Part shown: one piece after another, positions 34,125 through 42,528 of the stretch
How positions within the stretch are numbered: position 1 is the first letter of the stretch
Layout of the letters: each line of letters begins with the position of its first letter
From: Dokdonella_A sp964582225
GTDB lineage: Bacteria; Pseudomonadota; Gammaproteobacteria; Xanthomonadales; Rhodanobacteraceae
DNA length: 49,709 bases
Direction of reading: 5' to 3'
NCBI GenBank assembly: GCA_964582225.1
Contig: CAZORA010000015.1
Location: 1 to 49,709 of the forward strand
The notes under the pieces: generated by a model
Databases searched by the model: none
Told to the model about the DNA's origin: nothing
Seen by the model: only the letters and a program-made list of their open reading frames with translations
Translations under genes and position numbers: made by a program

Positions 34125-35054
34125 TCAGGTGCCGCGGCGGCCCGATGCGCCGCGCGCGTCGACCGCCAGTAACCTGGGCATCACCGCCGCACTCGGCATC
34201 GGCACGATGCCGAGTGCGGCGAGGCCGTCGTCGTCGATCACCGAGTCGATTTCGAGCGAGCGAAAGTTGTCGCGGCTGAAGGGCTTGCCCGGCAGCCACT
34301 CGCCGAACCGCGCCTGCAGGCGACCGAGCGGATCAGGCAGCGGCACGACCAGGCGTCGCAGGCCGAGCATGCTGGCGGTCGAGCGTACGATGTCGATCAG
34401 GCGCATCACCTCCGGACCGCCGAGCTCATAGGTGTGGCCGACGCTGTGTGGATGCATCAGCGCGCGGGCGATTGCTTCGGCGACATCGTCGACCCAGACC
34501 GGCTGCAGGCGCGCTGCGGCGCGCGCCAGCGGCAGCACCGGCAGCCAGCGCAGCAGTCGGGCGAAGCGAAAATACAGGCCATCGCCATCGCCGAAGATCA
34601 CCGAGGGGCGAAAGATCGTCCAGGCACGGTCGCTGGCGCGGAGGATGGCCTCGGCTTCGCGGCGGCTCTGCAGGTAGTGGCTGCTGCCGAAATCCACGCC
34701 CAGCGCGCTCATCTGCAGCAGCCGGGGTACGCCCGCCGCGTGGCAAGCGTCGACCAGAGTCTGTACGAGTTCGACGTGAACGCGGCGGAAACCGCGACCG
34801 TCGCTGCCGCGCTCGTTCAGGATGCCGACCAGATTGACCACGGCGTCGCAGCCGCCGAGCAGCCGCGTCAGCGCGGCGCGGTCGTGGACGTCGGCATTGA
34901 CCACCTCGATGCCCGGCACCACGCGAAACGCGCGCTGCCGGTCGCGATTGCGCGAGGGCACGCACACCGAATGCTCGTCGCGGGCGAGCCGCCAGGCCAG
35001 ATGGCGGCCGACGAAGCCGGTACCGCCCAGCAACAAGATTCTTTGCCTGCGCAT
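34125..35054 (-). CDS. NAD-dependent epimerase, complex I NDUFA9-like family
   Basis: A Rossmann-fold atypical SDR of 309 residues from the ATG at 35054. RILLLGGTGFVGRHLAWRL is the cofactor-binding motif; DAVVNLVGILNE, FRRVHVELVQTLVDACHAAG and TIFRPSVIFGDGD follow. These are typical of the NDUFA9-like group, whose bacterial members have poorly known roles in envelope or respiratory-chain function. The catalytic Tyr-x3-Lys is not evident in the equivalent region (SSHYLQSRREAE), as is common in atypical SDRs. A longer 5' frame starts at a GTG but adds an unconserved, Arg-rich segment. Confidence 0.85.
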   Translation of the reverse strand: MRRQRILLLGGTGFVGRHLAWRLARDEHSVCVPSRNRDRQRAFRVVPGIEVVNADVHDRAALTRLLGGCDAVVNLVGILNERGSDGRGFRRVHVELVQTLVDACHAAGVPRLLQMSALGVDFGSSHYLQSRREAEAILRASDRAWTIFRPSVIFGDGDGLYFRFARLLRWLPVLPLARAAARLQPVWVDDVAEAIARALMHPHSVGHTYELGGPEVMRLIDIVRSTASMLGLRRLVVPLPDPLGRLQARFGEWLPGKPFSRDNFRSLEIDSVIDDDGLAALGIVPMPSAAVMPRLLAVDARGASGRRGT

Positions 35055-35180
35055 GTCCTGTTCCGCCGCGCTCCTGCCTGGACTCGCGGCCGACGGGTCG
35101 CCCCGACGGCTTCCGCTGCAGCCTGACCGGTTCCGCACGCGCGTGCAAGTCGCGCCCCGCGCGCCGCTGGAGCGATCGGG

Positions 35181-37217
35181 TCAGTGGCTTTCGGTGGGGC
35201 AGACAACCTGTTTGCGCGGGCTGGATACCTGCGGCAGCCGGAAGGCCTGGCCGGGGCGCGGCATGCGCGCGGTGAGTGGGAGCACGGTGCCGTTCAGGCG
35301 CCAGTCGTAGATCACGCTGAAGGCGAGCACGCGCGCCACGTACTCGCGAGTCTCGCGATAAGGAATGGTTTCGATGAAGAAGTCGGGCTCCAGCGCGCCA
35401 CGCGCCGCAAGCCAGCGTCCGACCGGCGCCGCGCCGGCGTTGTAGGCGGCGCTCGCCAACCAGGGGCTGCCCTGGTAGCGCTCGGCCATGCGACCCAGAT
35501 AGCGCGTGCCGAGCTGTACGTTGAGATGCGGCTTGAGGAGATCGGCAGGGCTCGTCCAAGGCAGGCCTTCCGACTTGGCCACTTGCTTGCCGACGCTCGG
35601 CAGAAGCTGCATCAGGCCATAGGCGTCGGCGTGCGAGCGGGCGTCGCTCATCCAGGCGCTTTCGGCACGGATGATCGCGTAGGCGAAAGCGGGCTCGACG
35701 GCGGCGCCGGCGGCCTCCTCGCGCAGCAGCTTTTCCATGGCGATCGGAAAGCGCTGCTCGTAGAAGCGGATCGTTTCCGGATCGGCCGAATAGGTGAACA
35801 CTGCGCGGTCATACCAGCCACGCCGATAGGCCAGGTCCGCGGCACGTCGACGCTGTGCGGAGTCCAGGTGCTGGAGGGCGAACTGCCATTCGCGGCGCGC
35901 CTCCGGCTGCATGCCGAGCTCGCGGAACTCGAAGGCGCGCAGCAAATCCGGCTGTGCGGCGATGGCGGCCTCGGCGACGCCATCGACGGGCAGACTCTGC
36001 GGGCAGATCGCGTAGGGCCGATCGATCCAGTCCGCAGCCAGAAAGCCGTGAAAGTTGGCCTCGCTGGCGAGCTCCGCGTAGAGCGGCGCGGCCTCGGCAG
36101 CGCGGTCGAGCTTGCCCAGCACTCGCGCGCGCAGATAGCGCCAGCGCTCGTCGCGCTGCTGCTCGCTGCTCAGGCGATCGAGCGCGGCGAGGGTCGCTGC
36201 CCAGTCCTGCGTCGCCAGCGCGACCCGCACCCGCCAGGCTCGCGTGGCGTCGTCGTCGGCTCCGCCGGGTAGAGCGTCGAGGCGCGCCGTGGCGTCGGCG
36301 GAGTAGCTGGTCGAGCGGTACAGGGCGAGTGCGTGCAGCACCCGCTCGCGCTGCGCTTCGTTCCATTGGAAGCGCGGTTCCAGGCTGCCCCAGGCAGCTT
36401 CCGCGGCGGCGCTGTTGCGCCGCGCGAGGCGGGTCAGCGCGGTCGCCGCCGCTTCGCGGGAAGCGATATCGTCGGTCCAGGTCACGGCGTTCGTGAGGGT
36501 CCCGGGCGGGTCGCGCAATGCGGCCACCAGACGATCGGCGCGGCTGCGCGCCGCGCCGTCGAGAAGCGCCGCCGCGGCCGTGGCGATCTTGATGTCACCC
36601 TGCTCGACGGCGCGCGCGACTCGCCCCTCGACCGTGGCGTCGTCGAGAATCCCGCTCTGCCGGGCGCTGCGCAGGATCGGTGCGCAAGACTGCGGCAGGG
36701 GGCGTGGGTCCTCCCATAGCGGCGCGATGTCGGCGGCGTAGTCGAGCCGCACGTTCTCGGCCAGGCGGGCCTGCAGTTCGCTGCACTTCAGGTCGCGTGG
36801 ACCTTCCGCGCTCCACGATGCGCGAAACCGGTGCCAGTCGCCACGCCGCGCGAGCTCGCGTAGCCAGGCTTCGCGCAGGTCGCTGGCAGGCAGGCTCGCC
36901 GGCCAGCGCGCGAGGAAGCGCTCGATGTCCTCGGTTCGGGCGCTTCGGATCTGCCGGCGCAGGGCCGCCAGCTCGATATAGGGCGTCAGCGGGTAGCCGG
37001 CTTCTTCGAGGCTGGAGGCGAGCCGCTTCCAGCTCGTGTTGCCTGGCTTTGCAGCCTGTGCCATGGCTTCCCGAAACTGCACCCGCTGATCGGCTGAATC
37101 GGCTGCGGCGCGCGCTTCGCCGTGCGCCGCGCTGAGCAGCGCGAGCAGCGCGAGCAGGGTGCAGGCGCCCAGGCCGGCGCCGAGCGCGCGGTGCAGGCGG
37201 CGCCAGGGCGGTCTCAT
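35181..37217 (-). CDS. slt: Soluble lytic murein transglycosylase
   Basis: A periplasmic enzyme that cleaves peptidoglycan with formation of 1,6-anhydro-muramic acid. The 678 residues have a signal peptide (LGACTLLALLALLSAAHGEA) and a long alpha-helical superhelical U/L domain (about 40-490). The C-terminal SLT domain has AIIRAESAWMSDARSHADAY, with the catalytic Glu in RAES near residue 520, GLMQLLPSVGKQVA and LASAAYNAGAAPVGRW. This is the Slt70 plan. The start overlaps the stop of the upstream endonuclease-family gene (ATGA). Confidence 0.95.
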   Translation of the reverse strand: MRPPWRRLHRALGAGLGACTLLALLALLSAAHGEARAAADSADQRVQFREAMAQAAKPGNTSWKRLASSLEEAGYPLTPYIELAALRRQIRSARTEDIERFLARWPASLPASDLREAWLRELARRGDWHRFRASWSAEGPRDLKCSELQARLAENVRLDYAADIAPLWEDPRPLPQSCAPILRSARQSGILDDATVEGRVARAVEQGDIKIATAAAALLDGAARSRADRLVAALRDPPGTLTNAVTWTDDIASREAAATALTRLARRNSAAAEAAWGSLEPRFQWNEAQRERVLHALALYRSTSYSADATARLDALPGGADDDATRAWRVRVALATQDWAATLAALDRLSSEQQRDERWRYLRARVLGKLDRAAEAAPLYAELASEANFHGFLAADWIDRPYAICPQSLPVDGVAEAAIAAQPDLLRAFEFRELGMQPEARREWQFALQHLDSAQRRRAADLAYRRGWYDRAVFTYSADPETIRFYEQRFPIAMEKLLREEAAGAAVEPAFAYAIIRAESAWMSDARSHADAYGLMQLLPSVGKQVAKSEGLPWTSPADLLKPHLNVQLGTRYLGRMAERYQGSPWLASAAYNAGAAPVGRWLAARGALEPDFFIETIPYRETREYVARVLAFSVIYDWRLNGTVLPLTARMPRPGQAFRLPQVSSPRKQVVCPTESH

Positions 37218-38089
37218 GCGAGCTGCAGCGGGATGCGCACCCGCGCCGCGATCGGCAGATGGTCGGAGACCAGCTGCGGCAGCGCCCAGCGCTGCTCGAC
37301 CTGGATCGAGCCCGACACCAGGATCTGGTCGATGGCGCGGGTCGGGCGCCAGCTGGGGAAGGTGGCGGGCGCTTCACGGGGACGCAGCAGGTTGGTGCGC
37401 GCGAAGAGCGGATCGAGCTCCCGACTCTGCGCCGGGGTGTTGAAATCGCCCATCAGCACCGCGTTCGGGTAACCCTGCAGGAGCTCGGCGAGGAAGGCCA
37501 GCTGGCGCGCGCGCGCCGCAGAGCCGAGCGAGAGGTGTGCCACCACCAGGATCAGGGCGTCAACGCCGCTGCCGAAGCGTACCCACAGCGCGCCGCGGCC
37601 CGGGATGCGCCCCGGCAGGGGATAGTCGCGGATCTCGTCGGGCTGCCAGCGCGCCAGCAGGCCGTTGCTGGAAGCGGCGAGCTTGGCGACCCGGCGGTTG
37701 GGTTGGTAGCTCCAGAACGGAAACTCCGCTGCTTCGGCAAGATAGCGGGTCTGGTTCATGAAGCCAGAGCGCAGGCTGCCGGCGTCGGTTTCCTGCAGGC
37801 CGACCAAGTCAAACTGGCCGATCAGCCGAGCCAGATCGTCCAGATGGGCACGCTTGCCGTTGGGCAGCACCTGGTTCCAGCTTTGCGTCACGTAGTCGCG
37901 GTAGCTGCGCACGCTGGCGCCAGCCAGGATATTGCAACTCAGCAACTGCAGGCTCTGGCCGCCGGCGCCTGCCGCGTCCGGCAGCAGAATTCGCTTACCG
38001 CGCTCCGCAATGGCTGCGGGCGCCAGCTTGGGCGACTGCAGCGCGCCGGGAACGACGGTGCTATTTCGTGGCCTTGGCCGCGTCGGCAT
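37214..38089 (-). CDS. Endonuclease/exonuclease/phosphatase family protein
   Basis: An EEP-domain hydrolase of about 291 residues. LQLLSCNILAG holds the Asn of the active site and LVGLQETDAGS the metal-binding Glu. LVVAHLSLG, VLMGDFNTPAQSREL (D-x-N) and IDQILVSG...SDHLPIAARV complete the EEP set, so the catalytic residues are present. Members include AP endonucleases, nucleases and phospholipid phosphatases, and the substrate is unknown here. The start is uncertain: the ATG at 38089 overlaps the dsbA gene by 29 bases, and a TTG at 38101 is an alternative. It is translationally coupled to slt downstream. Confidence 0.85.
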   Translation of the reverse strand: MPTRPRPRNSTVVPGALQSPKLAPAAIAERGKRILLPDAAGAGGQSLQLLSCNILAGASVRSYRDYVTQSWNQVLPNGKRAHLDDLARLIGQFDLVGLQETDAGSLRSGFMNQTRYLAEAAEFPFWSYQPNRRVAKLAASSNGLLARWQPDEIRDYPLPGRIPGRGALWVRFGSGVDALILVVAHLSLGSAARARQLAFLAELLQGYPNAVLMGDFNTPAQSRELDPLFARTNLLRPREAPATFPSWRPTRAIDQILVSGSIQVEQRWALPQLVSDHLPIAARVRIPLQLA

Positions 38090-38714
38090 GTTCCTTGGCA
38101 ACCAGCCAGTCGACCAGCGCGATCAGGTTCTCGTAGCTGCCCGCGGACGCGCCGGTCACGCGGTACTTGCCCTGCACGACCACGCTCGGCGTGCCGTCGA
38201 TGTGGTAGGCCGTGACCATCTGTCGCGAGCGGGCCAGTTTGCTTTCCACCTCGAAGGAGTTGGCGGCCGACAGGAACTTGCCGCGATCCACGCCATGCTG
38301 AGCGTAGAAGCTGGCCATGTCATCGATCGAGCGCAGCGGCAGGCGCTCGACGTGCAGGGCATCGAACATGGCCTGATGGGTCTGCGCGAGGACGCCGAGC
38401 GATTGCGCGGCGTAAAAGGCGCGCGCGAAGGGCTCCCAGCTCGCATTGAATACCGCCGGCATGGACTGGAAGCTGGCGTAGGCAGGCAACGACTTGCGCA
38501 GCTGCTCGGCGTAGGGCTGGAAGTGCGCGCAGTGCGGGCAGGCGTAGGAGAAGATCTCCAGCACCTCGATCTTGTCGCCGGTCGAGGTCGGCTGCGCCGG
38601 GTCGATCAGGAAGTAGTTCTTGCCGGCTTCCCACTGCGCCGGTGCGGACTCCGCGGCGCCGGCCGCGGCGACGGTGAGCAGTGCCCCACAGACGATGGCA
38701 AGGAATTTGGTCAT
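38061..38714 (-). CDS. dsbA: Thiol:disulfide interchange protein DsbA, copy with CPHC site
   Basis: A periplasmic disulfide oxidoreductase of 217 residues from the ATG at 38714. A signal peptide (FLAIVCGALLTVAAAGAAESA) is followed by WEAGKNYFLIDPAQPTSTGD, the active site YACPHC (Cys59 and Cys62) and GTPSVVVQGKYRV with the cis-proline. CPHC is the classical DsbA active site. GAGG before the ATG supports this start. It lies 34 bases downstream of a second DsbA gene, so the pair arose by tandem duplication and is probably co-transcribed. Confidence 0.93.
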   Translation of the reverse strand: MTKFLAIVCGALLTVAAAGAAESAPAQWEAGKNYFLIDPAQPTSTGDKIEVLEIFSYACPHCAHFQPYAEQLRKSLPAYASFQSMPAVFNASWEPFARAFYAAQSLGVLAQTHQAMFDALHVERLPLRSIDDMASFYAQHGVDRGKFLSAANSFEVESKLARSRQMVTAYHIDGTPSVVVQGKYRVTGASAGSYENLIALVDWLVAKEHADAAKATK

Positions 38715-38748
38715 TGTGGAAACCTCATCGGTTCGACGCCCTGGGGCA

Positions 38749-39429
38749 TCAGCGTGCCGCGCTGTCCTTGGCAATCAGATACTGTACCAGCGGCACGATG
38801 TTTTCGAAGCTGCCGGCAGAGACGCCGGTCAGACGATAGCGACCGTTGACGATGATGGTCGGCGTCGACTCGATGCCGTAGGCCTTCATCTGCTGGTCGG
38901 CGCGGCGAATGCGAGTGTTGACGGCAAACGAGTTGGCCACGCCGAGGAAGTCCTCGGCGCTGACGCCGAAGCGCGTATAGAAGCGCGCGGCGTCTTCCAG
39001 TGAGGGCATTGGCTTCAGCGGTCGGTGGGTCTTGGGGTCGCTGATGCGCAGCGCGCCGTCATCTTTCCAGACGGCGTCGAAGGTCGCTTCGTGGGCCTTG
39101 TCGAGGATGCCGAGCGCCTGCAGGGTGAAGAAGGCGCGCTGGAACATCGGCCAGTCCTCGTCCGAGCGGAAGCTGGCCGGCATGTAGGCGATCTCGGCGT
39201 TTTCGGGCAGCGCCGCGGCCAGCTTGCGCATGGTCACCTGAAACACGTTGCAGGCCGGACAGGCATAAGAAAACACTTCGAGCACTTCGATCTTGTCGCC
39301 GGTCGAAGTGGGCTGCGGCGGTTCGATCACGAAATACTGCTTGCCGGCTTCCCAGGGCTCGGCCGCCTGGGCGAACGCCAGCGCGCTGAAGGCAAGGCCG
39401 AACAGCAGGATGTAGAGACGCTTCAGCAT
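38749..39429 (-). CDS. Thiol:disulfide interchange protein DsbA-like, copy with CPAC site
   Basis: A periplasmic thioredoxin-fold oxidoreductase of 226 residues from the ATG at 39429. The signal peptide is YILLFGLAFSALAFAQAAEP. WEAGKQYFVIEPPQPTSTGD is nearly identical to the downstream copy, but the active site is YACPAC (Cys57 and Cys60), and STPTIIVNGRYRLTG carries the cis-proline. The different dipeptide between the cysteines should shift the redox potential, so the two copies may have separate partners or roles. It lies 68 bases downstream of cytochrome c4, with a hairpin between. Confidence 0.92.
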   Translation of the reverse strand: MLKRLYILLFGLAFSALAFAQAAEPWEAGKQYFVIEPPQPTSTGDKIEVLEVFSYACPACNVFQVTMRKLAAALPENAEIAYMPASFRSDEDWPMFQRAFFTLQALGILDKAHEATFDAVWKDDGALRISDPKTHRPLKPMPSLEDAARFYTRFGVSAEDFLGVANSFAVNTRIRRADQQMKAYGIESTPTIIVNGRYRLTGVSAGSFENIVPLVQYLIAKDSAAR

Positions 39430-39455
39430 GGGAACTCCTGGGGCAGATGCGGGAT

Positions 39456-39472
39456 GCCGTGCGCGGCACGGC
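39456..39472 (-). other. Intercistronic hairpin between cytochrome c4 and dsbA-like genes
   Basis: A 7-bp stem gccgtgc with gcacggc and a 3-base loop lies between the cytochrome c4 stop and the dsbA-like start. No T-tract follows, so it could stabilise or separate transcripts rather than end them. Confidence 0.35.
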
Positions 39473-39497
39473 GTGGATCGAGGGTGAATCAGTGGGA

Positions 39498-40181
39498 TCA
39501 CTCCGCGGTGGCGTTGGTTCCCGGGCCCGCCGTGTGCAGGCCCGCCACATAGGAGGAAACCGCTTCGATATCGGTCGCGCTGAGCCGCGCGGCGATCGCC
39601 GGCATGATCTTGGCGTTGGCATCGTCGCCCCAGGTGGTACCGGCTTTCCATTCGTTCAGCTTGGCCGAAACGTAGCTGGGCCACTGGCCGGCGAGCTGCG
39701 GGAAGCCGGCGCCGGCGACGCCGTGGCCGTCGGGTCCATGGCAGGCCATGCAGGCCGGCACGCCGATGTTGCTGTCGCCGCCCCGATAGAGAGCCTCGCC
39801 GCGCGCAACGAGCGTCTCGTCGGCGACGCCGGGCTGCGAGGCCTTGCTGGCGAAAAAGGCGCCGACGTCGCGCATGTCGGCAGGCTGCAGCATGCTGGCG
39901 AAGCCGAACATGATGACGTTGTCGCGCTTTTGGGTCTTGAAGAGCTCGAGCTGGCGAGCGGTGTAGGCCTCGTTCTGGCCGGCGAGCTTGGGGTATTGAT
40001 CGTCGACCGGGTTGCCGTCGACGCCGTGGCAGGCGCCGCAGATCGCGGCCTTGGTCTCACCGGCGGCGGCATCTCCGTAAGGATCGGCAGCGGCCTGCGG
40101 ATCCTGCGCAAGCGTCCAGCCGGCGGCCAGCAGGGCCATCAGGCCGACGGCGTTGCGAACAAGAAAATGCCGAAAGCTCAT
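39498..40181 (-). CDS. Di-heme cytochrome c4
   Basis: A periplasmic electron carrier of 227 residues. A signal peptide (AVGLMALLAAGWTLAQ) is followed by two cytochrome c domains with heme motifs CGACH (48-52) and CMACH (144-148). Axial methionines are likely in VIMFGFASMLQPADMRD and AKIMPAIAARLS. KLAGQNEAYTARQLELF and QLAGQWPSYVSAKLNEW in the two halves show the internal duplication typical of cytochrome c4, which commonly donates electrons to cytochrome oxidases such as cbb3. It is divergent from engB. Confidence 0.95.
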   Translation of the reverse strand: MSFRHFLVRNAVGLMALLAAGWTLAQDPQAAADPYGDAAAGETKAAICGACHGVDGNPVDDQYPKLAGQNEAYTARQLELFKTQKRDNVIMFGFASMLQPADMRDVGAFFASKASQPGVADETLVARGEALYRGGDSNIGVPACMACHGPDGHGVAGAGFPQLAGQWPSYVSAKLNEWKAGTTWGDDANAKIMPAIAARLSATDIEAVSSYVAGLHTAGPGTNATAE

Positions 40182-40329
40182 ACACTGGACTCCGCAAGCG
40201 GTGAAAGGCCACAGGCCGGGTCGCCGCGGACGGCGGCGTCAAGAGCGTCGATTATCGTAGCGCGTCCGGGGGCGGTCAAACGCGCACTTCGGCGGCGCGG
40301 CGCGCCGTGACGGGCTTCCAGGAGTGAAG

Positions 40330-40932
40330 ATGCAGGTCAGCAACCCGTTTCGCACCGCCCGCTTCGTGCTTGGCGCCCATCGGCTCGATCAGCTGCCGCC
40401 CGACGCTGGCGCCGAGGTGGCCTTTGCCGGCCGTTCCAATGCCGGCAAGTCGAGCGCGCTGAACGCGATTTGCGACCAGCGCAATCTTGCTCGCACCTCG
40501 CGCACGCCCGGAAGGACCCAGCAGATCAACGTGTTCGAACTGGGCTCGGAGCAACGGCTGGTCGACCTGCCGGGCTATGGCTATGCCCGCGTGCCGGAGG
40601 CTCTGCGCCTGCACTGGCGCGGGGTGCTGGATGCCTATCTGCGCAGCCGCGGCTCGCTCATGGGCCTCGTGCTGGTGATGGACGTGCGTCATCCGCTGCG
40701 TGAGTTCGATCGCGACCTGCTGGCCTTCGCCGCCGCCAGCAGGCGGCGCTGTCACTGTCTGCTGACCAAGGCGGACAAGCTCTCGCGCAGCCAGGCGCAG
40801 CGCGCGCTGGCCGTCGTCACGGAGGCGCTGGCGGGAGAATATCCGGGTTTCGACGCCCAGCTTTTTTCGGCGACCGCCGGCAGCGGCGTGGATGCGGCGC
40901 GCGAGCTGCTCGCAGCCTGGCTGGGGGTCTGA
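40330..40932 (+). CDS. engB: Ribosome biogenesis GTPase EngB (YihA/YsxC)
   Basis: An essential GTPase for large-subunit assembly. The 200 residues from the ATG at 40330 include AFAGRSNAGKSSALNAI (G1), RTSRTPGRTQQINVFE (G2), LVDLPGYGYARV (G3), VLVMDVRHPLREFD and LLTKADKLS (G4). GGAG at 40321-40324 is well placed for this ATG; a GTG six bases earlier is a weaker alternative. It is divergent from cytochrome c4, as in other gammaproteobacteria. Confidence 0.96.
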   Translation: MQVSNPFRTARFVLGAHRLDQLPPDAGAEVAFAGRSNAGKSSALNAICDQRNLARTSRTPGRTQQINVFELGSEQRLVDLPGYGYARVPEALRLHWRGVLDAYLRSRGSLMGLVLVMDVRHPLREFDRDLLAFAAASRRRCHCLLTKADKLSRSQAQRALAVVTEALAGEYPGFDAQLFSATAGSGVDAARELLAAWLGV

Positions 40933-41078
40933 GAGCCAGGCTTGGCGTCCAGCAGCCCGTACGCTTCCCTGCGAGCGGCACTGCGTCGCGGATCATCGCG
41001 GCCGGGGGAGTGCCGAACGGCTCTTTGCAGCGGAGCCCCGCGGCCTCATAGTGCAGATTCCACAGTGGAGTTTGCAGC

Positions 41079-42443
41079 GTGTCCGGACCTTCCCTCGTCA
41101 AGGAAACGCCGCTCGTCGATCGGGCGGAACTGGTTGCCTACATCGAGGCCGGAGCCAAGCCGCCGGCCGCCTGGCGGATTGGCACCGAGCACGAGAAGTT
41201 CGGCTTTCGCCTGGACGACTTGCGACCGCCGAGCTGGGACGGCGAGCGCGGCATCGCGGAGCTGCTGCTGGGCCTGACCCGCTTCGGCTGGCAGCCGGTT
41301 CGCGAGCACGAGCGGCTGATCGCACTGCAGCGCGATCAGGCCTCGGTCACTTTGGAGCCGGCCGGCCAGCTCGAGCTATCCGGCGCGCCGCTGGAGACGA
41401 TCCACCAGACCTGTGCCGAGGTTTCCGGCCACCTGCGCGAGGTCAAGTGCGTCGCCGACGAGCTCGGACTCGGCTTTCTCGGCATGGGCTTCCAGCCCAA
41501 GTGGCGGCGCGAGGACATGCCGTGGATGCCAAAGGATCGCTATCGCATCATGCGCGCCTACATGCCGAAGGTCGGCGCGCTCGGCCTCGACATGATGACC
41601 CGCACCTGCACGGTGCAGGTCAACCTCGACTACGCCGACGAAGCAGACATGGTCAAGAAGTTCCGGGTGGCGCTTGCGCTGCAGCCGGTGGCGACCGCCC
41701 TGTTTGCCGACTCGCCGTTCAGCGAAGGGCGGCCCAACGGTTTTCTGAGCTATCGCTCGCACATCTGGACCGACACCGATCCCGACCGCACCGGCATGCT
41801 GGATTTCGTCTTCGAGGACGGCTTCGGCTTCGAGCGCTGGGTTGACTATCTGCTCGACGTGCCGATGTATTTCAGCCACCGCGCAGGCGAGTACGTCGAT
41901 CTGGCGGGGCGCTCGTTCCGCCGCTTCCTGGCCGGCGAACTGGCCGAGCTGCCAGGTCAGCGGCCGACCCTGCGCGACTGGGACGACCACATGACGACGG
42001 CCTTCCCGGAAGTGCGCCTGAAGCGCTTCCTGGAGATGCGTGGCGCCGATGGCGGGCCCTGGAACCGTCTCTGCGCGCTGCCGGCGTTCTGGGTCGGATT
42101 GCTGTACGACTCCACTGCGCTCGATGCCGCTTGGGATCTGGTCAGGGATTTCAGCCGCGAGGAGCGCCACGCGCTGCGCGAGGGCGTGCCGCGGCGGGCG
42201 CTCAAGCTGCCGTTTCGCGGCGGCAGCGTGCGCGATCTGGCCGATCAGGCGCTGGCGATCGCTGCCGAGGGCCTGCGCCGTCGGGCGCGGCTGACCCCGG
42301 CCGGCATCGACGAACGCATGTTTCTCGACGAGCTCCTGCGCATCGTCGATGCCGGCCAGACCCCCGCCGAGCGCAAGCTCGAGCTCTTCCACGGTCCCTG
42401 GGGCGGCGACGTCGACCATGTGTTCCGCGAGTTCGCCTACTGA
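41079..42443 (+). CDS. gshA: Glutamate-cysteine ligase, class 3 (plant/alphaproteobacterial type)
   Basis: The first step of glutathione synthesis, joining glutamate and cysteine with ATP. The 454 residues fit the GCS2 family. RIGTEHEKFGFRLDD (Glu metal site), ASVTLEPAGQLELSG, MGFQPKWRREDMPWMPKDRY, MMTRTCTVQVNLDYADEADM and GRPNGFLSYRSHIWTDTDPD are all family hallmarks. This is distinct from the enterobacterial class 1 enzyme. The GTG start has TGGAG ten bases upstream. gshB is not in the window. It is followed by the second Tricorn-like protease on the same strand. Confidence 0.93.
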   Translation: MSGPSLVKETPLVDRAELVAYIEAGAKPPAAWRIGTEHEKFGFRLDDLRPPSWDGERGIAELLLGLTRFGWQPVREHERLIALQRDQASVTLEPAGQLELSGAPLETIHQTCAEVSGHLREVKCVADELGLGFLGMGFQPKWRREDMPWMPKDRYRIMRAYMPKVGALGLDMMTRTCTVQVNLDYADEADMVKKFRVALALQPVATALFADSPFSEGRPNGFLSYRSHIWTDTDPDRTGMLDFVFEDGFGFERWVDYLLDVPMYFSHRAGEYVDLAGRSFRRFLAGELAELPGQRPTLRDWDDHMTTAFPEVRLKRFLEMRGADGGPWNRLCALPAFWVGLLYDSTALDAAWDLVRDFSREERHALREGVPRRALKLPFRGGSVRDLADQALAIAAEGLRRRARLTPAGIDERMFLDELLRIVDAGQTPAERKLELFHGPWGGDVDHVFREFAY

Positions 42444-42528
42444 ACGACGCCGGAGAATGACTTCCGGCGCTGGCACGCGGCGCGGACGCATGGCAGAACA
42501 CGGTCTCCTCCTGGCTGAGATCCGAGCC

